A program made the translations under genes and the position numbers. Positions 18,848 to 27,599 of a stretch of 64,000 bases of DNA are shown one piece after another; positions within the stretch are counted from its first letter, which is position 1, and every line of letters starts with the position of its first letter. The notes beneath the pieces are model-generated. The model was not told the origin of the DNA and did not search any database. It worked only from the letters and a program-made list of their open reading frames with translations. Source of the stretch: Streptomyces griseus subsp. griseus (GTDB lineage: Bacteria; Actinomycetota; Actinomycetes; Streptomycetales; Streptomycetaceae); the NCBI RefSeq assembly GCF_003610995.1, contig NZ_CP032543.1:2852001-2916000 (forward strand). The letters are read 5' to 3'.

Positions 18848-18943
18848 ATGCGGACGGTGACCTACACGGAGTCCCGGGCGAAGGACAAAGCGGTCGACGA
18901 CGAGGTCCGCGTCGCCGCTTGCCGCTACCACTACGGCCGCTGA
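18848..18943 (+). pseudogene. Possible remnant of a YefM/Phd-type antitoxin start (31 codons)
   Basis: A 31-codon frame begins MRTVTYTESRAKDKAVDD, and the first 11 residues match the usual N-terminus of YefM/Phd-family antitoxins (M-x-T-x-T-Y-T/S-E-S/A-R). A GGAG ribosome site lies 6 nt before the ATG. The normal continuation is absent: the frame stops at 18943, inside the 3' end of the convergent acyltransferase gene. No toxin gene is nearby. It may be a decayed toxin-antitoxin locus or a chance match; the shortness keeps confidence low. Confidence 0.3.
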
Positions 18944-20319
18944 CGCCCGGATCTGCCGGACATGCCCCGGTCGCGCAGGACACCCCGCCCCGCCCGCTCC
19001 ACCAGGAGCCAGCCGCACAGGGTCGTCGCGACGGCGGCGGGGGCCGAGACCGGGATGGCGATCAGCAGGGCCGTGCGGCCCTCCAGCAGGCCGGCGAAGC
19101 CGACCATGGAGAGGCCGAGCACGCCGAGCAGGCAGAGCGTGACGCCCAGGGCGGCGAGGGGGCCGGAGCCCGCGCCGGGGGCCGTGGGGGCCGGACGTTC
19201 GAAGGTGCGGAAGGCGGCGACCAGGGCGGCGGCGAGCGCGGCGGCGGCCGCGAGCCGCAGCGGGGTCTGGGCCCACCAGGCGGCGGTGGCCGGTTCGGGG
19301 AGCGGGACGTCCAGGGCGAGCATCGCCCCGTACACCCCGAGCATCGCCGTGAGGTGCCAGAGGAACGCGGTCATCGCCACCCCGTTGGCCGCCACCACCG
19401 TGGCCCAGGCGCGGGGGCGGGCCAGGAGCCGGGCGGCCGGGGCGCGGAGGAGTTCGACCGCGCCGACCAGCCAGAGGCCGTGGCAGAGCAGGGCGAGGGT
19501 GGGCGGGGCCATGTTGCTGACCTTCTCGCCGGGCATCCCGACCATGGAGAGCGGGTAGGGCCCGGCCGCCACCAGGGCCACCGCACCGGTCAGCCCGGCC
19601 CCGGCGAGCAGGGCGGGGCGGCGGAGGGCGGCGAGGCCCGGCCCGACGCCGAGGCGGCCGTCGGCGCGCAGGAAGCCGAGCTGGTGGACCGCGAGCCAGA
19701 CGAAGGCGAAGTTGAGGAACTCGACGTACGGGACTCCGGCCGCGAACCGCAGCACGTCCACGGCCGCCGCCGCACCCGCGAGGCCGGCGAACGCGCCCCA
19801 GCCGTACCGCTCGTGCAGCCTCAGCAGCGGCGGGGTGAACGCCACCATCGCCAGGTAGATCCCGATGAACCAGAGCGGCTGGGTCACCAGCCGCAGCATG
19901 ACCCCGGTCAGTCCGCCGCCCCCGCCGAGCAGCTGGACGAGGAGCGCGGCCGCGCCCCAGACGAGGACGAAGACCATGGTGGGGCGCAGCAGCCGCTGGA
20001 GCCGGGCCCGCAGGAACGCCGCGTAGACGGAGTCGGTGGAGCCCTCGGGGCGCCTGCGGAGCAGGGAGCGGTACGACAGGGCGTGCGCGAAGCCGCCGAC
20101 GAAGAAGAACACCGGCATGACCTGGAGCAGCCAGGTCAGCGGCTGGAGGGCCGGTACGACGGCGAGCAGGTTGCCGACCCCGTCCGGGGTGACGGCCGCC
20201 ATCATCCAGTGCCCGAGCACGACCGCGCCGAGCGAGGCGACGCGCAGCAGATCGACGTAGCGGTCCCGGGTGGCGGGGGTGGCCTCGGCGAGTACGCGAA
20301 CTGGTGATCCCATGCGCAT
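18931..20319 (-). CDS. Acyltransferase family 3 membrane protein
   Basis: A 462-residue integral membrane protein with about ten hydrophobic spans. The family pattern is visible at the N-terminus: DRYVDLLRVASLGAVVLGHW (the R/H region of acyltransferase 3, with a conserved histidine in the first span), then PVFFFVGGFAHALSYRSLLR. Such enzymes transfer acyl groups to extracytoplasmic sugars, peptidoglycan or glycolipids. A similar C-terminal WHLTAMLGVYG motif supports the family. Two in-frame ATGs (20319 and 20313) are possible. It is not coupled to a neighbour, so substrate cannot be inferred. Confidence 0.82.
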   Translation of the reverse strand: MRMGSPVRVLAEATPATRDRYVDLLRVASLGAVVLGHWMMAAVTPDGVGNLLAVVPALQPLTWLLQVMPVFFFVGGFAHALSYRSLLRRRPEGSTDSVYAAFLRARLQRLLRPTMVFVLVWGAAALLVQLLGGGGGLTGVMLRLVTQPLWFIGIYLAMVAFTPPLLRLHERYGWGAFAGLAGAAAAVDVLRFAAGVPYVEFLNFAFVWLAVHQLGFLRADGRLGVGPGLAALRRPALLAGAGLTGAVALVAAGPYPLSMVGMPGEKVSNMAPPTLALLCHGLWLVGAVELLRAPAARLLARPRAWATVVAANGVAMTAFLWHLTAMLGVYGAMLALDVPLPEPATAAWWAQTPLRLAAAAALAAALVAAFRTFERPAPTAPGAGSGPLAALGVTLCLLGVLGLSMVGFAGLLEGRTALLIAIPVSAPAAVATTLCGWLLVERAGRGVLRDRGMSGRSGRQRP

Positions 20320-20515
20320 ACGTTCGCGGCGGACGGGGGTGCGGCGGGAGGGTACGGGTACTCAATTCGGTTACTGAGTACGCGGGATGGCGCCGCCTGT
20401 GCGCCCCGTTGGCCGTCTCGGTACGGGGTAGGAGATAAGCGCAGGGGACGCCGCAAATCGGTCGGCTCCGTTGCGTGCGGACGCCTTTCACCGCTTCCCG
20501 GATCGGAGTACCACC

Positions 20516-20998
20516 ATGGTGCGCAATCCTCGCCGCCTCGCCCCGTCGGTCCTCGTCGGCGTGCTCGCCCTGGCCGGATGCTCGAACGGCGTACCGGCCG
20601 GCGACGACACCCCGTCCTCCTCGCCCGCCACCGTCGCGACGACCACGGCCCCGCCCACCTCCCCGGCCACGACCACCGCCCCGGCCACCGCTTCGACCGC
20701 CCCCACGCCCGATGCGGTGATGCCCGCCCTGCACAGCAGGACCTACGGGCAGGCGCGGACGGAGTTCAACCGCCAGGGCCTGTCCCCCGCGCGCCTGACG
20801 GCCGCCGCCCAGCACAAGGACGTCACCGTCCCTCGGGATCACGACGGCTGGTACATCTGCGACTCCAGTCCCCGGCCCGGCGACCCGCTCCCGGCCACCA
20901 CCACGGTCACCGTCAGGCTCGCGCAGGACTTCAGCGACTGCACGACGAGCTTCAACGGCTACCTGCACGAGGAGAACGACCCGTCCTCCACCTCCTGA
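20516..20998 (+). CDS. Secreted lipoprotein with a PASTA-like C-terminal domain
   Basis: A 160-residue protein with a lipoprotein signal: basic start MVRNPRR, hydrophobic core, and lipobox LAGC with the lipidated cysteine at residue 21. Residues about 25-65 are a Thr/Pro/Ser-rich linker, suited to spanning cell wall. The rest (YGQARTEFNRQGLSPARLTA, PGDPLPATTTVTVRLAQD) resembles one PASTA-like domain with two cysteines (VYICD-type and DC) that could form a disulfide. A GGAG site precedes the ATG. Function unknown; a cell-wall-binding role is plausible. Confidence 0.8.
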   Translation: MVRNPRRLAPSVLVGVLALAGCSNGVPAGDDTPSSSPATVATTTAPPTSPATTTAPATASTAPTPDAVMPALHSRTYGQARTEFNRQGLSPARLTAAAQHKDVTVPRDHDGWYICDSSPRPGDPLPATTTVTVRLAQDFSDCTTSFNGYLHEENDPSSTS

Positions 20999-21109
20999 GC
21001 GGTTTGCCGGTACGGCAACTTCTCGTGCGGATCGCGGCAGCCGGTGACCACACTGGGCGAACACCCGACAGCGCGCCCCGCCGCGCGTCCCGGACGAAGG
21101 AGCCCTCCG

Positions 21110-21745
21110 TTGACCACCGACGACGCCCGCACCTCCTGGGACGGCATCTACGCCGCCCGCCCCGTGGCCACCGACCCCCGGCCCAACGTCCGGCTCACCG
21201 AGACGGTCGCGGACCTGCCGCCCGGCGACGCGCTGGAGCTCGGCTGCGGTGAGGGCGGCGACACGTTGTGGCTCGCGCGCCGGGGATGGCGGGTCACCGC
21301 CGTCGATGTCTCGGAGGTCGCGGTCGAGAGGCTCACCGCCCTGGCCCGCTCGCTCGGCCTGGGCGACCGGGTCACCGCCGAGCGGCACGACCTGGGCGCG
21401 ACCTTCCCGGACGGCCCCGAGGGCGGGTTCGGCCTGGTCACCGCCCACTATCTGCACACCCCGTACGACCTGGACCGGGCGGCCGTCCTGCGCCGGGCCG
21501 CCCACGCGCTGCGGCCGGGCGGACGGCTGCTGGTCGTCGACCACGGTTCGACCGCGCCCTGGTCGTGGAACCAGGACCCCGACGCCTCCTTCCCGAGCCC
21601 GCAGGAGGTCGCCGACGGCCTCGCTCTCGACCCGGCGGCCTGGACGGTGGAGCGGGCCGACGCACCCCGCCGGACCGCGACCGGCCCGGACGGCACCACC
21701 GCCGAGGTCACCGACCACGTCCTGGTCGTCCGCCGCACGGCCTGA
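21110..21745 (+). CDS. Class I SAM-dependent methyltransferase
   Basis: A 211-residue cytoplasmic methyltransferase starting at TTG 21110, chosen because an AAGGAG ribosome site (21097-21102) lies 7 nt upstream and no ATG or GTG fits. The SAM motif I is ALELGCGEGGDTLWLA (about 41-56), followed by acidic VTAVDVSEVAVERL and motif II-like GFGLVTAHYLHTP. The start WDGIYAARP resembles thiopurine/tellurite-type (TehB-like) methyltransferases. It is followed 26 nt later by a DinB-family gene with a strong ribosome site, so the two are likely co-transcribed. Confidence 0.86.
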   Translation: MTTDDARTSWDGIYAARPVATDPRPNVRLTETVADLPPGDALELGCGEGGDTLWLARRGWRVTAVDVSEVAVERLTALARSLGLGDRVTAERHDLGATFPDGPEGGFGLVTAHYLHTPYDLDRAAVLRRAAHALRPGGRLLVVDHGSTAPWSWNQDPDASFPSPQEVADGLALDPAAWTVERADAPRRTATGPDGTTAEVTDHVLVVRRTA

Positions 21746-21771
21746 CGCCCGCACCCGCAAAGGAGGAGCCG

Positions 21772-22251
21772 ATGGCCACCCGTGACACCCCGCCGCCCCG
21801 GACCGGCACCACCGAGGCCGAGACCCTGCGCGGCTTCCTCGACTACCTGCGGACCTCGGTCGCCGCGAAGGTCGAGGGCGCCCCCGAACCGGAGGTCCGG
21901 ACCGCCGCCGTGCGCTCGGGCACGAACCTGCTCGGCCTGCTCAACCACCTGACGTACGTCGAACGCGCGATCTTCCTCGGGGAGCGGGTCACCCACTGGC
22001 AGGCCACGTTCTCGGCCGCGCCGGAGGACAGCGTGGCCGAGGTCGTCGCCCGCTACCGTACGGCGGTCGAGGGCGCGAACACCGTCCTTGACGGGTGCAC
22101 CGACCTGGCCGCACCGGTCCCCCGGCCGCAGCCGGGCAAGCCCGCGCCCAGCGTCCGGTGGGCGCTCGCCCACATGATCGAGGAGACCGGCCGCCACGCC
22201 GGTCACGCGGACATCCTGCGTGAACTGATCGACGGTTCGACGGGCCGCTGA
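21772..22251 (+). CDS. DinB/DUF664-family protein
   Basis: A 159-residue four-helix-bundle protein of the DinB superfamily, a group that includes mycothiol-dependent metalloenzymes. Visible markers are LGLLNHLTYVERAIFLGERV (first metal histidine in the bundle) and HMIEETGRHAGHADILRELI (paired histidines in the last helix), giving the usual three-histidine metal site. AAAGGAGGAG lies just before the ATG. It is convergent with ispE, with a hairpin between the stops. Confidence 0.85.
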   Translation: MATRDTPPPRTGTTEAETLRGFLDYLRTSVAAKVEGAPEPEVRTAAVRSGTNLLGLLNHLTYVERAIFLGERVTHWQATFSAAPEDSVAEVVARYRTAVEGANTVLDGCTDLAAPVPRPQPGKPAPSVRWALAHMIEETGRHAGHADILRELIDGSTGR

Positions 22252-22272
22252 GCCGCCCGCCGCCTCAGCGGC
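22244..22272. terminator. Hairpin between the convergent DinB and ispE genes
   Basis: Arms GCCGCTGAG (22244-22252) and CTCAGCGGC (22264-22272) with an 11-nt loop. The left arm includes the DinB stop codon, and the right arm ends immediately before the ispE stop at 22273. It probably acts in both directions. Confidence 0.65.
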
Positions 22273-23193
22273 TCACAAGGACGCCGTCACCACACGCGCG
22301 CCAGGTGCGGGGGCCGGCGCCACCCGCGCGTTCCGGCAGGTCCCGGACGCCAGGAGCGCGTCGGCCACCTTGTGGGCCGCCGCCTCGTCCGCCACCAGGA
22401 ACGCCGTCGTCGGCCCCGACCCGGAGACCAGGGCGGCCAGCGCCCCCGCCCCGGTGCCGGCCGCCAGGGTGTCGGCGAGGGAGGGGCGCAGGGAGAGCGC
22501 GGCGGGCTGGAGGTCGTTGCTCAGGGCCGCCGCGAGTGCGCCGGAACCGCCGGAGCGCAGGGCCGCCAGCAGCGCGGGCGAGGCGGTCGGCTCGGGGACG
22601 TCCGCCCCGGCCGTGAGCCGGTCGAACTCCCCGTACACCGCAGGCGTGGACAGCCCCCCGTCCGCCACCGCGAAGACCCAGTGGAAGTCCCCGCCCACCT
22701 CGATCGGGGTCAGCTTCTCACCGCGTCCGGTGCCGAGCGCGGCCCCGCCCACCAGGCTGAACGGCACATCGCTGCCCAGCTCGGCGCAGATGGCGAGCAG
22801 CTCGTCCCGGCTCGCGCCGGTCCCCCACAGGGCGTCGCAGGCGACCAGGGCGGCCGCCCCGTCGGCGCTGCCGCCCGCCATGCCGCCCGCGACCGGGATG
22901 TCCTTGGCGATGTGGAGGTGGACGGCGGGTTCGATGCCGTACCGCTCGGCCAGCGCGAGGGCGGCCCGGGCGGCGAGGTTCGTCCGGTCCAGAGGCACCT
23001 GGGCGGCGTCCGGGCCCGAGCAGGTGATGCGCAGCTCGTCGGCGGGGGTGGCGGTGACCTCGTCATACAGGCCGACGGCGAGGAAGACGTTGGCCAGGTC
23101 GTGGAAGCCGTCGGGGCGGGCGGCGCCCACGGCGAGCTGGACGTTGACCTTGGCGGGGACGCGGACGGTGACGCCCGTACGGACCGTGCTCAC
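22273..23193 (-). CDS. ispE: 4-diphosphocytidyl-2-C-methyl-D-erythritol kinase
   Basis: Phosphorylates CDP-methylerythritol in the MEP isoprenoid pathway. The 306-residue GHMP kinase begins [26 protein letters not shown], the IspE-specific start, and has the ATP loop [19 protein letters not shown] (about 97-115) and the C-terminal [13 protein letters not shown] glycine motif. It starts with GTG at 23193 in a GTGA overlap with rsmA. The rpfB-rsmA-ispE order is a familiar actinobacterial arrangement. Confidence 0.95.
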   Translation of the reverse strand: MSTVRTGVTVRVPAKVNVQLAVGAARPDGFHDLANVFLAVGLYDEVTATPADELRITCSGPDAAQVPLDRTNLAARAALALAERYGIEPAVHLHIAKDIPVAGGMAGGSADGAAALVACDALWGTGASRDELLAICAELGSDVPFSLVGGAALGTGRGEKLTPIEVGGDFHWVFAVADGGLSTPAVYGEFDRLTAGADVPEPTASPALLAALRSGGSGALAAALSNDLQPAALSLRPSLADTLAAGTGAGALAALVSGSGPTTAFLVADEAAAHKVADALLASGTCRNARVAPAPAPGARVVTASL

Positions 23194-24065
23194 AGGGACG
23201 GCACCTCCGGCTTGTGCTCCGCGATCGCCGCGAACTCCTCCACCGTCAGCGCTTCCCCGCGCGCCTGCGGCGAGACCCCGGCGGCGACCAGCGCGGCCTC
23301 GGCTGCGGGCGCGGAGCCGGCCCAGCCGGACAGGGCCGCGCGCAGGGTCTTACGGCGCTGGGCGAAGGCCGCGTCCACGACCGCGAAGACCTCGGCGCGG
23401 CTCGCGGTGGTGGCGATGGGCTCCGTGCGGCGGACGAGCGAGACGAGGCCGGAGTCGACGTTCGGGGCGGGCCAGAAGACGTTGCGGCCGATGGACCCGG
23501 CGCGCTTGACCTCCGCGTACCAGTTGGCCTTCACCGACGGCACACCGTAGACCTTGTTGCCCGGGCGGGCGGCCAGCCGGTCGGCGACCTCGGCCTGGAC
23601 CATGACGAGGGTCCGCTCGATGCTGGGGAAGCGCTCCAGCATGGTGAGCAGGACGGGGACCGCCACGTTGTACGGGAGATTGGCGACGAGCGCGGTGGGC
23701 GCGGGGCCGGGCAGCTCGGTGACCAGCATCGCGTCGGAGTGGACCAGGGCGAACCGCTCGGCGCGCTCCGGCAGCCGGGCCTGGACCGTGGCGGGCAGCG
23801 CGGCCGCGAGCACATCGTCGATCTCGACCGCGATCACCCGGTCCGCCGCCTCCAGCAGCGCCAGGGTCAGCGAGCCGAGCCCGGGGCCGACCTCGACGAC
23901 GGTGTCGTCCGGGCGGACCTCGGCGGTGCGCACGATACGGCGGACCGTGTTGGCGTCGATGACGAAGTTCTGACCGCGCTGCTTGGTCGGGCGTACGCCC
24001 AGCTTCGCTGCCAGGTCGCGGATGTCTGCGGGGCCCAGGAGGGCGTCGGGCTCTGTGCTGCTCAC
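23190..24065 (-). CDS. rsmA: 16S rRNA (adenine(1518)-N6/adenine(1519)-N6)-dimethyltransferase
   Basis: KsgA/RsmA dimethylates two adjacent adenines near the 3' end of 16S rRNA late in 30S assembly. The 291-residue protein has the family start [20 protein letters not shown], the SAM motif [15 protein letters not shown], the catalytic motif NLPYNVAVP, and [17 protein letters not shown]. It starts with GTG at 24065 overlapping the rpfB stop and ends overlapping the ispE start, so it is the central gene of a three-gene coupled unit. Confidence 0.95.
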   Translation of the reverse strand: MSSTEPDALLGPADIRDLAAKLGVRPTKQRGQNFVIDANTVRRIVRTAEVRPDDTVVEVGPGLGSLTLALLEAADRVIAVEIDDVLAAALPATVQARLPERAERFALVHSDAMLVTELPGPAPTALVANLPYNVAVPVLLTMLERFPSIERTLVMVQAEVADRLAARPGNKVYGVPSVKANWYAEVKRAGSIGRNVFWPAPNVDSGLVSLVRRTEPIATTASRAEVFAVVDAAFAQRRKTLRAALSGWAGSAPAAEAALVAAGVSPQARGEALTVEEFAAIAEHKPEVPSL

Positions 24066-25573
24066 CCGGTAAGCCTACGGCCGCAGTGCGGCCACGGACT
24101 CGCCCCCCGCTGCACGTAGAGCTTCTTCGCCCGGTACGTCTGCTCGGCGGCGGGCGCGTCCTGGGGCCGCCCGCCGCCGCCGAGGGACTGCCAGGTCTCT
24201 GTGTCGAACTGGTAGAGCCCGCCGTACGTCCCGCTCGGGTCCACCGCCCCCGCCCGCCCGCCGGACTCGCAGGCGGCGAGCGCGGACCAGTTCAGCCCGT
24301 CCGCCCCGGCGACGGAGGCGGGCCGCTGCCGGGTGCCGGTGCGCACGACGCGGCTGACCGGCCGGTGGACCAGTTCCTCCCCGGTCCTGCGGGGCTTCTG
24401 CCGTACGCCGTTGACGGTCCGGACGGCGTACGTGACCCGGCGCACGCCGTTGCGCCCGGCCCGCTCCACGAGTTCGGTGCCCCGGAACAGCTCGGGGTCC
24501 TCGCTCCGTTCGACGGCGTACGGGACGCTCTCCTCGTGCACCTCGTGGCTGTCGGTGATCCGCAGGACGGAGACGGTCTGGCCGTCGCGCGGGAAGCTTC
24601 CGGGGCCGACCGAGGTGGTGTCCTGGCCGTGCAGGGTGATGCCCGCCTGGGCGAGGGCCTCGTGGACGGTGGCGGCGTTGGTGCGCACGGTGCGCTCCTG
24701 GCCGTCGGCCATGAAGGTCACGGTGCGTTCGGTGCGGACGGTGAGGGTGAGGCCGGTGCGGGCGATCCGGGCGGAGCGGGAGGCGGAGAGGTACGCCCCT
24801 TCGGCGCGGACCCCGAACGCGCGCAGGGCCCCGTCCACGGTGTCGGCGGTCGTCCAGACCCGGCGGTGGTGGCCGTCGAGGGTGAGGTCGACGGGGCGGC
24901 CGTAGCGGACGGTGACCTCGTCGCCGTGGGTCAGGTCGGTGCCGGGGGCCGGGGAGACGCGGTCGTGGGCGCCGAGGGTGACTCCCTCGTCCGCCAGGAG
25001 TCCGGTGACGTCGTCGGCGAAGGTGTGCAGGGTGCGGGGCGTGCCGTCGACGTCCAGCCGGACGGCCTTGTCGTGGGCGACGAACGCGGTGGTGCCCCCG
25101 GCCAGGAAGGCGACGACGAGGGCCTGCGGGACGAGGCGGCGGAGGGTGTCGGGGTTCGCCGCGAACGGGTTTCCGGTGAACGGCACTCTCGCGAACGTAC
25201 GGCGGCGTCTGGCGGCCCGCCGGGTGTCGGCGCGGGTGGGCTGGGGGCCGGGCACCACGGGCGGCGGTCCGGCGAGCGGGGTGTCGGCCACGGTCGGAGC
25301 GTGGACGCCCGGCGCCGCGAGGCCTTCCACGAGGGCGCCGTCGGCCACGGTCAGCCGCTGGTGGAACGGGTCGGGGAAGGCCTGTCGGAAGGTGCCGGGC
25401 AAGGAGACCGGCACCGGAGCGGGGGCGGCGGCGCCAGTGCCGTACGCCGTCGGCCGCGCGCCGCCCGGTGACTGCCCTGCGAAGTGCTCACGCCGCTCCC
25501 GAAGATCCGCCTGCTGCCGCCCCGTCGTGCGCGGGGACGATAGCGGAGCGCTGGTCACTCTCCAAAGCGACAC
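24062..25573 (-). CDS. rpfB: RpfB-type resuscitation-promoting factor (cell-wall lytic enzyme)
   Basis: A 503-residue surface protein that cleaves peptidoglycan during germination or resuscitation. Order of parts: a long Pro/Arg-rich cytoplasmic leader (1-145); one membrane anchor (147-166); three DUF348-type ubiquitin-like repeats (about 168-325, each starting with a pattern like [18 protein letters not shown]); a G5 domain (about 335-410); and a C-terminal Rpf transglycosylase domain (about 425-500) with the catalytic glutamate in [11 protein letters not shown] and [17 protein letters not shown]. The cytoplasmic leader is unusually long for RpfB. The start is GTG at 25573; a second GTG five codons later is possible. 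Stop overlaps rsmA. Confidence 0.93.
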   Translation of the reverse strand: MSLWRVTSAPLSSPRTTGRQQADLRERREHFAGQSPGGARPTAYGTGAAAPAPVPVSLPGTFRQAFPDPFHQRLTVADGALVEGLAAPGVHAPTVADTPLAGPPPVVPGPQPTRADTRRAARRRRTFARVPFTGNPFAANPDTLRRLVPQALVVAFLAGGTTAFVAHDKAVRLDVDGTPRTLHTFADDVTGLLADEGVTLGAHDRVSPAPGTDLTHGDEVTVRYGRPVDLTLDGHHRRVWTTADTVDGALRAFGVRAEGAYLSASRSARIARTGLTLTVRTERTVTFMADGQERTVRTNAATVHEALAQAGITLHGQDTTSVGPGSFPRDGQTVSVLRITDSHEVHEESVPYAVERSEDPELFRGTELVERAGRNGVRRVTYAVRTVNGVRQKPRRTGEELVHRPVSRVVRTGTRQRPASVAGADGLNWSALAACESGGRAGAVDPSGTYGGLYQFDTETWQSLGGGGRPQDAPAAEQTYRAKKLYVQRGASPWPHCGRRLTG

Positions 25574-25598
25574 GGCTACGCAGCGTGCGCTTCCGGGT

Positions 25599-26465
25599 TC
25601 AGAAGTCGAACGCGCGTGCCGTGTTGTCGTAGACCGCGGCGGCCAGCGTGTCCTCGTCCAGCCCCTTCACCTCGGCCATGGCGCGGAGCGTGACGGGGAT
25701 GAGGTAGGGGGCGTTGGGCCGTCCGCGGTACGGGGCGGGGGTGAGGAAAGGCGCGTCCGTCTCGACGAGGACCAGCTCGGTGGGGGCGACGGCGAGGGCG
25801 TCGCGCAGCGGCTGGGCGTTCTTGAAGGTCACGTTGCCGGCGAAGGACATGAAGTACCCGGCCCGCGCGCAGATCTCGGCCATCTCGGCGTCGCCCGAGT
25901 AGCAGTGGAACACGGTCCGCTCGGGCGCCCCCGCGTCCGCCAGGACCCGCAGCACGTCCGCGTGCGCGTCCCGGTCGTGGATGACCAGGGCCTTGCCGTG
26001 CCGCTTGGCGATCTCGATGTGGGCCCGGAAGGACTCCTCCTGGGCGGCGGTGCCCTCGGGGCCGGTACGGAAGAAGTCCAGGCCCGTCTCGCCGACCCCG
26101 CGCACCTGGCCGAGCGCGGCCAGCGCGTCGATCTCGGCGAGCGCGTCGTCCAGCGCCGCCTTGCCGCCGGGCTCGCGGGCCCCCTGCCGCGCGGTGCCCT
26201 CCGGGTCGCCGTGCACGATGCGCGGGGCCTCGTTCGGGTGCAGTGCGACCGAGGCGTGGACGGCCGGGTGGGCGGCGGCGGTCTCGGCGGCCCAGCGGGA
26301 GCCGGCCACGTCGCACCCCACCTGGACCACCGTCGTGACGTTCACCGCGGCGGCCCGGGCGAGGGCCTCCTCGACGGTGGCGTCCTGCATGTCCAGGTGG
26401 GTGTGGGAGTCGGCGACCGGGACCCGGAGGGGGTCGGGCAGCGGCGGGGCTTCGGTACGGCTCAT
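25599..26465 (-). CDS. tatD: TatD-family metal-dependent DNase/hydrolase
   Basis: A 288-residue TIM-barrel hydrolase with the TatD metal ligands: VADSHTHLDM (H-x-H), VGETGLDFFR (Glu), LVIHDRDAH (His), VFHCYSGD (His) and LVETDAPFLTP (Asp). The family removes 3'-terminal nucleotides and takes part in DNA repair and fragmentation, among other roles. The ATG at 26465 (MSRTEAPP) is preferred; the frame upstream is low-complexity. It ends 25 nt before rpfB begins, and the TatD-RpfB-RsmA-IspE order is conserved in many actinobacteria. Confidence 0.93.
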   Translation of the reverse strand: MSRTEAPPLPDPLRVPVADSHTHLDMQDATVEEALARAAAVNVTTVVQVGCDVAGSRWAAETAAAHPAVHASVALHPNEAPRIVHGDPEGTARQGAREPGGKAALDDALAEIDALAALGQVRGVGETGLDFFRTGPEGTAAQEESFRAHIEIAKRHGKALVIHDRDAHADVLRVLADAGAPERTVFHCYSGDAEMAEICARAGYFMSFAGNVTFKNAQPLRDALAVAPTELVLVETDAPFLTPAPYRGRPNAPYLIPVTLRAMAEVKGLDEDTLAAAVYDNTARAFDF

Positions 26466-26567
26466 GCGGACGACTCTACGAGGGCCCGGTGCACCGGCGT
26501 ACGAGGACGGGGTCCTCACGCGGGGAGGCGCGACGCCGGTGGGCCGGGCCCGGTCACATCGCCCTCG

Positions 26568-26924
26568 TCACCTGCGGTGGAACGGGTGCAGCAGGTCCGA
26601 GAGGCGCCAGTGGCGGTCGGCGGAGCGGGCGGCCGGGACCTTCTCGGCGTCCTCCTTCGCGCGCCGCGAGGTGTGCAGGGACTGTTGCGCACCGGCCACC
26701 CGGCCGGACCGCATGATGCGCACCACGTGCCCGCCGCAGTTGGTGCAGGTGGGCGTGGAGAGCGGGGACGGCACACGCTGGCCGTCGGCCGTGTAGACGA
26801 CGAACTCATGGCCTTCGCCGTCCACGTGGTGCTCTATCTCGTAGGACTGCTCCCAGCCGTACCCGCACCGCATGCAGGCGAAGGCGTAGGCCTCGTGGAC
26901 GGTGGTCGCTGCGATCTCGCTCAT
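26568..26924 (-). CDS. Small zinc-ribbon protein
   Basis: A 118-residue soluble protein. Two cysteine pairs, CMRC (in FACMRCGYGW) and CTNC (in TPTCTNCGGHVVR), are spaced to form one zinc ribbon of about 50 residues; the C-terminal part is basic and ends WRLSDLLHPFHRR. The start at 26924 (MSEIAATTVHEAYAF) has GAGGAGC upstream. Similar small zinc-ribbon proteins sit next to tatD in Streptomyces. No known activity; nucleic-acid binding is possible. Confidence 0.8.
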   Translation of the reverse strand: MSEIAATTVHEAYAFACMRCGYGWEQSYEIEHHVDGEGHEFVVYTADGQRVPSPLSTPTCTNCGGHVVRIMRSGRVAGAQQSLHTSRRAKEDAEKVPAARSADRHWRLSDLLHPFHRR

Positions 26925-27262
26925 ACCCGCTCCTCTTGTCCGCCGGTCAGGCACTCCGGGGAAGGCCGTCCCGCCCGAGGGTTTCGGTCAGGTGGCCCGT
27001 CCCTTCCAGTGGACACCCGCACCCGGACCGACGCACCAGGTCAGAGGCGATATTGATGCGTTCTTGGCTTCCTTTGGGCGCCCTTTGCCGCCGCATGGCC
27101 GACGACAGGACAGGCCGTGACCGCGGGAGCAGACAACCGGTGACCGACGCTCCACCGAGCGCCCCCGAACGCGCCCGCAACCCCAGGTCAATGCGCCCGC
27201 GCACCACCCCCACGCACCCCCGATAATTCCCCGAATTCCCGGCCTTCCCTCACCCATTCGCC

Positions 27263-27286
27263 GATGAATTCATCATTCAATTGAAT
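27263..27286. promoter_or_regulatory. Two adjacent perfect 12-bp palindromes upstream of the peptide operon
   Basis: GATGAATTCATC (27263-27274) and ATTCAATTGAAT (27275-27286) abut each other, with centres 12 bp apart. Both are AT-rich in a GC-rich genome and lie 127-150 bp before the 58-codon peptide gene. They look like paired operators or an AT-rich silencer target. No regulator gene is present in the operon. Confidence 0.5.
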
Positions 27287-27350
27287 CCCCTATTACCACG
27301 GATGTCCAGCCCCGATTTGCGGCGCCCGCATTCCTCCCTTTCACTCGATA

Positions 27351-27379
27351 TGTACGTCAAGCGTGACTCGGTACGTACA
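27351..27379. promoter_or_regulatory. Spaced inverted repeat TGTACGT-N15-ACGTACA
   Basis: Seven-base arms at 27351-27357 and 27373-27379 separated by 15 bp, ending 33 bp before the peptide gene's ATG, in core-promoter or 5'-leader position. It could be an operator or a weak stem in the transcript. Confidence 0.45.
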
Positions 27380-27412
27380 CCAACCCGATTTCCCACAGGA
27401 TGGGGAGCACCC

Positions 27413-27589
27413 ATGTACACCACGGACACCACTGCCACCGAAATCGAGACCGACCTCGACGCGGCGCTCAACCCGGGCGAGATCGACGGCGTCTACCGCG
27501 ACTCCCGCGAGTGCGCCTACCTCGCGCTTCTCGCCGGCGGCGGCGCCCTGCTGCTTTCGCCTCCGACCCCGCGCCCGAAGAAGGGCTGA
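27413..27589 (+). CDS. 58-residue peptide, candidate precursor peptide
   Basis: A small protein with three zones. Residues 1-32 are acidic and Thr-rich (MYTTDTTATEIETDLDAALN, then PGEIDGVYRDSR), like a leader peptide. Residues 33-49 are hydrophobic and Ala/Gly/Leu-rich with a single cysteine at position 34 (ECAYLALLAGGGALLL). Residues 50-58 are a short proline-rich basic tail (PPTPRPKKG). GGGGAG precedes the ATG by 5 nt. The stop is only 10 nt before the next gene, which has a poor ribosome site, so translation is probably coupled. It could be a RiPP-like precursor, a signalling peptide or a tiny membrane protein. I recognise no family. Confidence 0.7.
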   Translation: MYTTDTTATEIETDLDAALNPGEIDGVYRDSRECAYLALLAGGGALLLSPPTPRPKKG

Positions 27590-27599
27590 ACGTCGGAAC

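Larger units (their letters stand above)
26925..27412. other. AT-enriched divergent intergenic region upstream of the peptide operon
   Basis: About 488 bp with no convincing gene. The stretch 27220-27370 is clearly richer in A/T than its surroundings and contains two adjacent 12-bp palindromes and a spaced dyad, listed separately. It serves the minus-strand zinc-ribbon gene and the plus-strand peptide operon. Confidence 0.6.
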
